Shown here one piece after another: positions 60,401 through 64,000 of a stretch of DNA of 64,000 nucleotides. Every line of letters starts with the position of its first letter. The stretch's first letter is position 1. Below the pieces are notes generated by a model. It saw nothing but the letters and a program-made list of their open reading frames with translations. It did no database searches and had not been told where the DNA came from. Origin of the DNA: Alligator mississippiensis (taxonomy: Eukaryota > Chordata > Crocodylia > Alligatoridae); NCBI RefSeq assembly GCF_030867095.1, contig NC_081828.1, forward strand, positions 47,593,434-47,657,433. The letters run 5' to 3'. The translations under genes and the position numbers were made by a program.

Positions 60401-61330
60401 TTGCTGCCAGCTGCTTATGCTGTTGGCAGAATGCCCAGATCTGGACCTTCCCCACGTCCCAACACAGGCACCAGGAGGGGTAGTCTGTTCGTGCTGCCTC
60501 CCAGCTCCTCCAGAGGTGGGCGAAGCAGTCCCTGAAGCGGGTGTCCTGCAGCAGGCTGACGTTGAGGCACCAGTAAGGGGCCCGCATGTGTGCTCTGCCA
60601 GGCAGGCTCAGCTCGCAGCAGACCAAGGCATGGTCTGAGAGGCCCAATGGAACAATGCGGCTGCCACGCAGTAACGGCAGGTGGTGCTGGCCGATGTAGA
60701 GGTGGTCAAGGCAGGTCATGGCGAGCCCGCTGGCGCTCATCTTTGCCCAGGTGTACTGTCGTGCGTCAGCATGGAGGACCCGCCAGGCGTCGACGAGGTC
60801 CGCTGCCTCCAGCACGGTCCGCAGCTTGCGGGCCGAAGGCAGGTGCAGTTCTGGCCCCGTCTGGTCTAGCAGCGCGTTGACGGTACAGTTGAAGTCCCCG
60901 CCCACGAGAAGCAGGTCGTCCTTCTCGCTGGCGTCATGCAGGAGGTCGCCCAGGGTCTCTAGGAAGGCGACCCTCTCTCTCCCATCGGTGGGCATGTAGA
61001 CATTGACGAGGAGCAGGCTCTGGTGTGCCAGGGCGACGCGGACGGTCAGCAGCCGGCCGGGGACAACCTCTCGTGCCACCGCCGAGTTGTACCGCAACTG
61101 CAGCAGGAGGAGGGTCGCCACTCCTGCGCTGAGGTTGGTGCCATGGCTCAGGAACAAGCGGCCTCTCCAGGCAGCGTGCCAGTCAGCTTGAACGTACGCG
61201 TCGCTGTGCGTCTCCTGGAGGAAGGCAATCGCCAGGCGCTTCTGCTGCAGGCCCTCCAGGACGGCCGTCCGCTTCACCGGGTCTCTGCAGCCATTGGTGT
61301 TGAGCGAGGCAATTGAACAGGAGAAGAGGG
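57499..61330 (-). pseudogene. Tx1-type LINE ORF2: endonuclease and reverse transcriptase, several breaks
   Basis: The endonuclease begins SLNTNGCRDPVKRTAVLEGL (about 61310) and includes AFLQETHSD, LLLVNVYMPTDGRE, LLLVGGDFNCTVN and LGLSDHALVCCELSL, the catalytic set of APE-type nucleases (N, E, D/N, D/H). The RT spans about 59950-59000. The active-site box is YADN (TAYADNVTVF) where YADD is expected. The C-terminal part (58710-57499, 403 codons open) has WRLMHGILATGTFVRH and CPFCPGVPDKDIFHAFLDC, a CCHC-type motif usual in this superfamily. The first break is a frame change near 60280. Two TAG stops follow, one about 59993 (after GASQA) and one about 59537 (before EKAFDR). Further frame changes lie near 59400, 59060 and 58760. 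No initiator ATG is evident before the endonuclease. Confidence 0.88.
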
Positions 61331-61514
61331 AGGAAGGATAGGCAGGGTACCGGTGGGAGAGAAGGTGACAGATGCCGGGCAGAAAAACCGCGGAGACAGG
61401 GGAAAGGCCTAGCGTTGCCCTGCCCTATTCTGCGGGCCCGCCTCAGCCCCACACCTCCCTCACCCGGGTCACCAGCTTCTCGAGCCAGAAGGCATGCTGA
61501 CGCGTGCCCGGGTC

Positions 61515-62675
61515 TCAGCGCATAAGCCTCGCCACGTCACTCGCGGCACGGGCAAACTGTGCGGGGTCCAGGCACCGTTGCCGGATACTCTCGGCCACGT
61601 TCCTCTGGCCCTTGGTCTGGTCCAAGAGGTTGAGGAGACCTCCATAGCTGGGGGCCACCCAGGGGGGTTTCTCCAGAAGGAGGTGGATACTGCCAACCAA
61701 GAACTGGCGGGGCTGTACCCTGGGAGGGTACTTCCCGGTGAGACCGGTGAAAGTGCCCTCAATGGCCAGGCTCCCTAGCAGGCCCCCCTCTCTATCTGGG
61801 TCAAGGACCGTCTTGGGGAGATCGATCCCCATCCGCTTTGGGGAGCAGATGTCGTCCCACTTCCGGGGCTGCTCGCGGTGCTCAGAGGGCAGGCACTCCA
61901 TCTCCTCCTCCTCATCGGCCTCGGCAGGCAGGGGAGCGGGCGGTGGGGTGGCAAGACTCTCTGCCGTCCCTCCTGCCTGCTGCTGCTTGGGAGGCAGGCA
62001 CTCTCCCCCTGCCTTGCCGCTCACAGGCCCCACTGGCTGGGATGGGGGCGAGGGGTTGCCAGACGTCTCTGGGACACCCTTAGTCGTGGCCGGAGGTGGC
62101 AGGGTTTCCGGGGGGGCAGGCAGAGCGGGCTCAGGTTCCCTGGCTGCTTTTTCCCTGGTGCTGTCCAAGACAGGCCCCGAAGGGGCAGGAGCTCCTTTAG
62201 ACGCTCCTTTTTTCTTCTTCTTGTTCTTTGCTTTTTGGGGAGTAGCTGGCACCTCCCCCATAGGGGACGGGCCAAGCTGCTTGGGTGTCGCCACCTCCAG
62301 GTCCACCACCTCGGTTGGGGCAGGGGTGGAGGGGGGGGGGGGGGGGGGGGGGGGCTCGGGTGCTCCACCTGACGGGGCCCCAGCGCTTGAGACACCAGCC
62401 ACCCCGGGGGGAACTGGGACAGGAAGGGACCGGGAGGACCCCCCACCAGCCCCTCCACCGGGCGGGGCATCCGCCACAACAGGGGCGGGAGAAACCTGGG
62501 AGGATGTCCCAGGCCCCCCCCTGGGTGGCATGCCACTGCCAGAGGGGTCAAGCCCCTCGGATGTGTGCGGGCCGGGCCCCGATCCCGCCCTCGTCGCCAC
62601 GCGCAGCGGTGATTCCGATCCCTTTCTGGCCGCCATGGACAAGCCAGGAGCGAACCGGGGTCGTACCGGACCCAT
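61515..62675 (-). CDS. Tx1-type LINE ORF1, 386 codons, open
   Basis: The frame is uninterrupted from ATG 62675 to the stop before 61515. The N-terminal two thirds are low-complexity, rich in Pro, Gly, Ser and Ala, with a proline run encoded by the 24-base G tract at 62331-62354. A lysine cluster KAKNKKKKKGASK (around residues 149-161) could serve nuclear entry or RNA binding. The last 130 residues are better ordered: PRKWDDICSPKRMGIDLPKT and a block with WVAPSYGGLLNLLDQTKGQ and QRCLDPAQFARAASDVARLM. No CCHC knuckle was seen, unlike Xenopus Tx1 ORF1. Function as the RNA-binding partner of ORF2 is assumed from position. Confidence 0.7.
   Translation of the reverse strand: MGPVRPRFAPGLSMAARKGSESPLRVATRAGSGPGPHTSEGLDPSGSGMPPRGGPGTSSQVSPAPVVADAPPGGGAGGGSSRSLPVPVPPGVAGVSSAGAPSGGAPEPPPPPPPPSTPAPTEVVDLEVATPKQLGPSPMGEVPATPQKAKNKKKKKGASKGAPAPSGPVLDSTREKAAREPEPALPAPPETLPPPATTKGVPETSGNPSPPSQPVGPVSGKAGGECLPPKQQQAGGTAESLATPPPAPLPAEADEEEEMECLPSEHREQPRKWDDICSPKRMGIDLPKTVLDPDREGGLLGSLAIEGTFTGLTGKYPPRVQPRQFLVGSIHLLLEKPPWVAPSYGGLLNLLDQTKGQRNVAESIRQRCLDPAQFARAASDVARLMR
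62331..62354. repeat. 24-base G tract inside LINE ORF1
   Basis: Encodes proline on the minus strand. A G-quadruplex former on the plus strand, prone to length error in sequencing. Confidence 0.9.
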
Positions 62676-62750
62676 CTTCGGTGCACACGGGCTGTGGCCG
62701 GCAGCCCGGGCACGCGGGGCGGGAGAGAACCGCGGGGCGGTTTAGCGCAC

Positions 62751-63540
62751 GCGAGTTAGAATTAGTCACGGAGGCATAATGGTTGATTGAAAAGATTATT
62801 TACTTACACCCAAAGATGGCACTGGTGTAGGCTGGACAGGTTTCCAGGCACAGCTCCCACTTGAACCCTCGTTGGAGGACTCTGACAAATCGATTGCTCC
62901 CACGGAGTTTGCTAGGCTCCGCGGGTCCTGTTAAGTTGGGTTCGAAAAGTTTCCCCGGAGTTATTCAGGCTCCGCGGGTCCGATAAGTTTTCCCCGGAGT
63001 TTGCTAGGCTCTGCGGGTCCGAAGTTACAGGAAAGGGATATGTCTAGGATTGCGCTCGGCGACGGGGAGAGGCGAGAAGCGAAAGCTCCGTAGGCTCGGT
63101 TCTATTGCCTCTATTGCCTGCTTAGGGGAGGCGCGCCGGGTCCGCGAGGGTCCGCAGCGCTTGGAGATCTTCACACAGAATCTCTCTCTCTTCCTCCCTC
63201 CTCCGGCTTGGGCGGAAACTACCCAAGCCTTCTGTACGGCTAGCAAGCCAATTGCTAGCTGCCACGTGTGCCTAAATTAGGAATCAGCCAATAACATGGC
63301 GCGGATCCTAATACAAATGGCGGGAACTTCTTTACAGTGTGTATCACTACGGTGCAAGAAAGAGATGCACACTGCAAAGAAGCTGCAATCCGGCAGGAAA
63401 TCCCCCGCTGCACCAGAGTTCTCTCTAGCAGCAGAGAACTCTACCGTGCAAAGAAAGCGACAAATTTGGCGGGAAATAATTTAGCAGCACCGAAGCACGC
63501 ACACAAACAAAAAATCACAACTTTGGGTTGTGACAGGATG
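62751..63540 (-). promoter_or_regulatory. Candidate 5' untranslated/promoter region of the Tx1-type LINE
   Basis: Lies directly upstream of ORF1 on the LINE strand and shares its CpG-rich composition. It contains three tandem GC-rich repeats (62900-63023), a CCAAT box as ATTGG pairs near 63250 and 63290, an E-box CACGTG at about 63264, and two E2F-like sites: AATGGCGGGAA at about 63316 and TTTGGCGGGAAAT at about 63465. The first of these overlaps a YY1-like AAATGGCGG. Nothing proves that it belongs to the LINE; it could be another inserted element or a host regulatory stretch. The limits are those of the composition change. Confidence 0.4.
62900..63023. repeat. Three tandem repeats of a GGAGTT...GGCTCCGCGGGTCC unit
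   Basis: Each unit reads CGGAGTTTGCTAGGCTCCGC or a close variant, then GGGTCC. Copies start near 62902, 62956 and 62995. The spacing shrinks to the right, and the middle copy has TTATTCA in place of TTTGCTA. Confidence 0.85.
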
Positions 63541-64000
63541 GAGCAGGGGCGGAGGGGGGCTTGGCAGGTCTCCCAACCCCACCCTTTGATGAGGGTCCTG
63601 CACCTGAGGTGGATGCACCATCCTCCTTGGCTGCTGGCAGGCATCCCGGCCGGAAAGGGTTAACTCTCTCCCGGGAGGGGGGGGGGAAGCCTCAGGCTGA
63701 TGCCAGGGACTGGGAGGGGGCTCAAAACGCCCCAAAAATCGGCCTGAGGGGGGGCAGAGCAATCCTGCTGGGGCTCAGGGCAAACCCGAAGGCAAGGGGA
63801 GATGGCAGAGATCAAGGTAAGGGGCCCTGGGGGAGGGAGGCAGCAGGAATCACAGGGAGAACTCAGGCGGGGGTGGGGGAGGGACAGAGGCAAACGAGGC
63901 TGCCAGAGCCCAGGGGAAAACCGCTCAGGAAGCGGGGGGGGGGGGGGGGGGGGGGTGTCCCCAGGGACAGGGTGGGTAGAGGCAAGGTTTTTGGGGGGGT
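63541..64000. other. G-rich stretch at the right edge
   Basis: Very G-rich plus strand with a 22-base G run (63934-63955). The string ATGGCAGAGATCAAGGTAAG at about 63801 looks like a start codon plus splice donor but has no supporting context. No family or gene recognised. Confidence 0.5.

Larger units (their letters stand above)
57091..62750 (-). mobile_element. Tx1-clade LINE (L1 superfamily), near full length, GC-rich
   Basis: The element runs on the minus strand, sense with ALDH9A1, inside its intron. In order: ORF1 (62675-61515), ORF2 with an APE-type endonuclease, reverse transcriptase and C-terminal cysteine-histidine motif (about 61330-57499), and a 3' untranslated region with AATAAA at 57110-57105. 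The RT wording, such as LLPKKGDLGCLQNWWPVSLL followed by YKILAKALANRL, and IRQGCPLSGMLYALAVEPLL, is closest to Xenopus Tx1 ORF2 as I know it. Long open stretches with few breaks suggest a fairly young insertion. Base composition is much richer in G and C than the surrounding intron. Its 5' limit is not settled; see the stretch to its right. Confidence 0.88.

Noticed and set aside
58162-60483. Long plus-strand open frames (324 and 401 codons) opposite the Tx1-type LINE
   Set aside because: They are antisense shadows of ORF2 in GC-rich DNA, where stops are rare; no conserved motif is read on that strand.
61738-62779. Plus-strand open frames (up to 335 codons) opposite LINE ORF1
   Set aside because: Antisense to an open low-complexity frame; composition explains the absence of stops.
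62779-63535. Idea that this stretch is a solitary LTR of an endogenous retrovirus (TGTCACAA... and ...CAACCA ends on the minus strand)
   Set aside because: No target duplication, primer-binding site, convincing poly-A signal or retroviral gene is seen; continuity with the LINE is the simpler reading.
63801-63822. Start codon followed by a good splice donor (ATGGCAGAGATCAAGGTAAG)
   Set aside because: Only five codons, no supporting upstream or downstream sequence in the window, and on the strand opposite ALDH9A1.

Overview
The window is vertebrate nuclear DNA. Abundant CR1 LINEs, several hAT-type non-autonomous elements and a Tx1-clade LINE point to a sauropsid, most likely a crocodilian or turtle; that is inference from repeat content, and the species cannot be fixed from the sequence. 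Four spliced protein genes can be recognised by translating exons and checking that splice sites and codon phase agree.

Left to right: (1) the first three coding exons of a soluble adenylyl cyclase gene (ADCY10 or a paralogue) on the minus strand, 135-4714, running off the left edge; its introns carry a CR1 fragment with a perfect 30-bp inverted duplication, a hAT MITE with perfect target duplications, and an old L2-like LINE piece. (2) A 7.7-kb gap without genes, then LRRC52 on the plus strand (12428-19681, two exons), with a perfect CRE (TGACGTCA) about 310 bp upstream of its ATG. (3) A repeat-rich gap holding a strong CpG island at 23.4-24.2 kb, the best candidate promoter of the next gene. 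(4) MGST3 on the plus strand (coding 35216-41123, five coding exons), preceded by two abutting CR1 copies. (5) ALDH9A1 on the minus strand, tail to tail with MGST3: its last eight coding exons lie at 43910-54224, and the 5' exons were not found and are probably beyond the right edge. (6) In the ALDH9A1 upstream intron, a 1.1-kb hAT-like foldback palindrome (about 54383-55463) and a very GC-rich Tx1-clade LINE (about 57050-62750, minus strand) with an open ORF1, an endonuclease-reverse transcriptase ORF2 carrying several breaks, and an upstream stretch with tandem repeats and E2F, CCAAT and E-box motifs that may be its promoter.

LRRC52-MGST3-ALDH9A1 is a conserved vertebrate gene order. LRRC52 is known in mammals as the sperm SLO3 potassium-channel partner, and soluble adenylyl cyclase is the sperm bicarbonate sensor, so the head-to-head pair at the left is functionally suggestive. 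MGST3 (membrane glutathione transferase/peroxidase) and ALDH9A1 (carnitine and GABA aldehyde metabolism) are housekeeping-type enzymes. The observations most worth following are the altered bicarbonate-site residue in the cyclase, the foldback element, and the Tx1 LINE with its candidate promoter.
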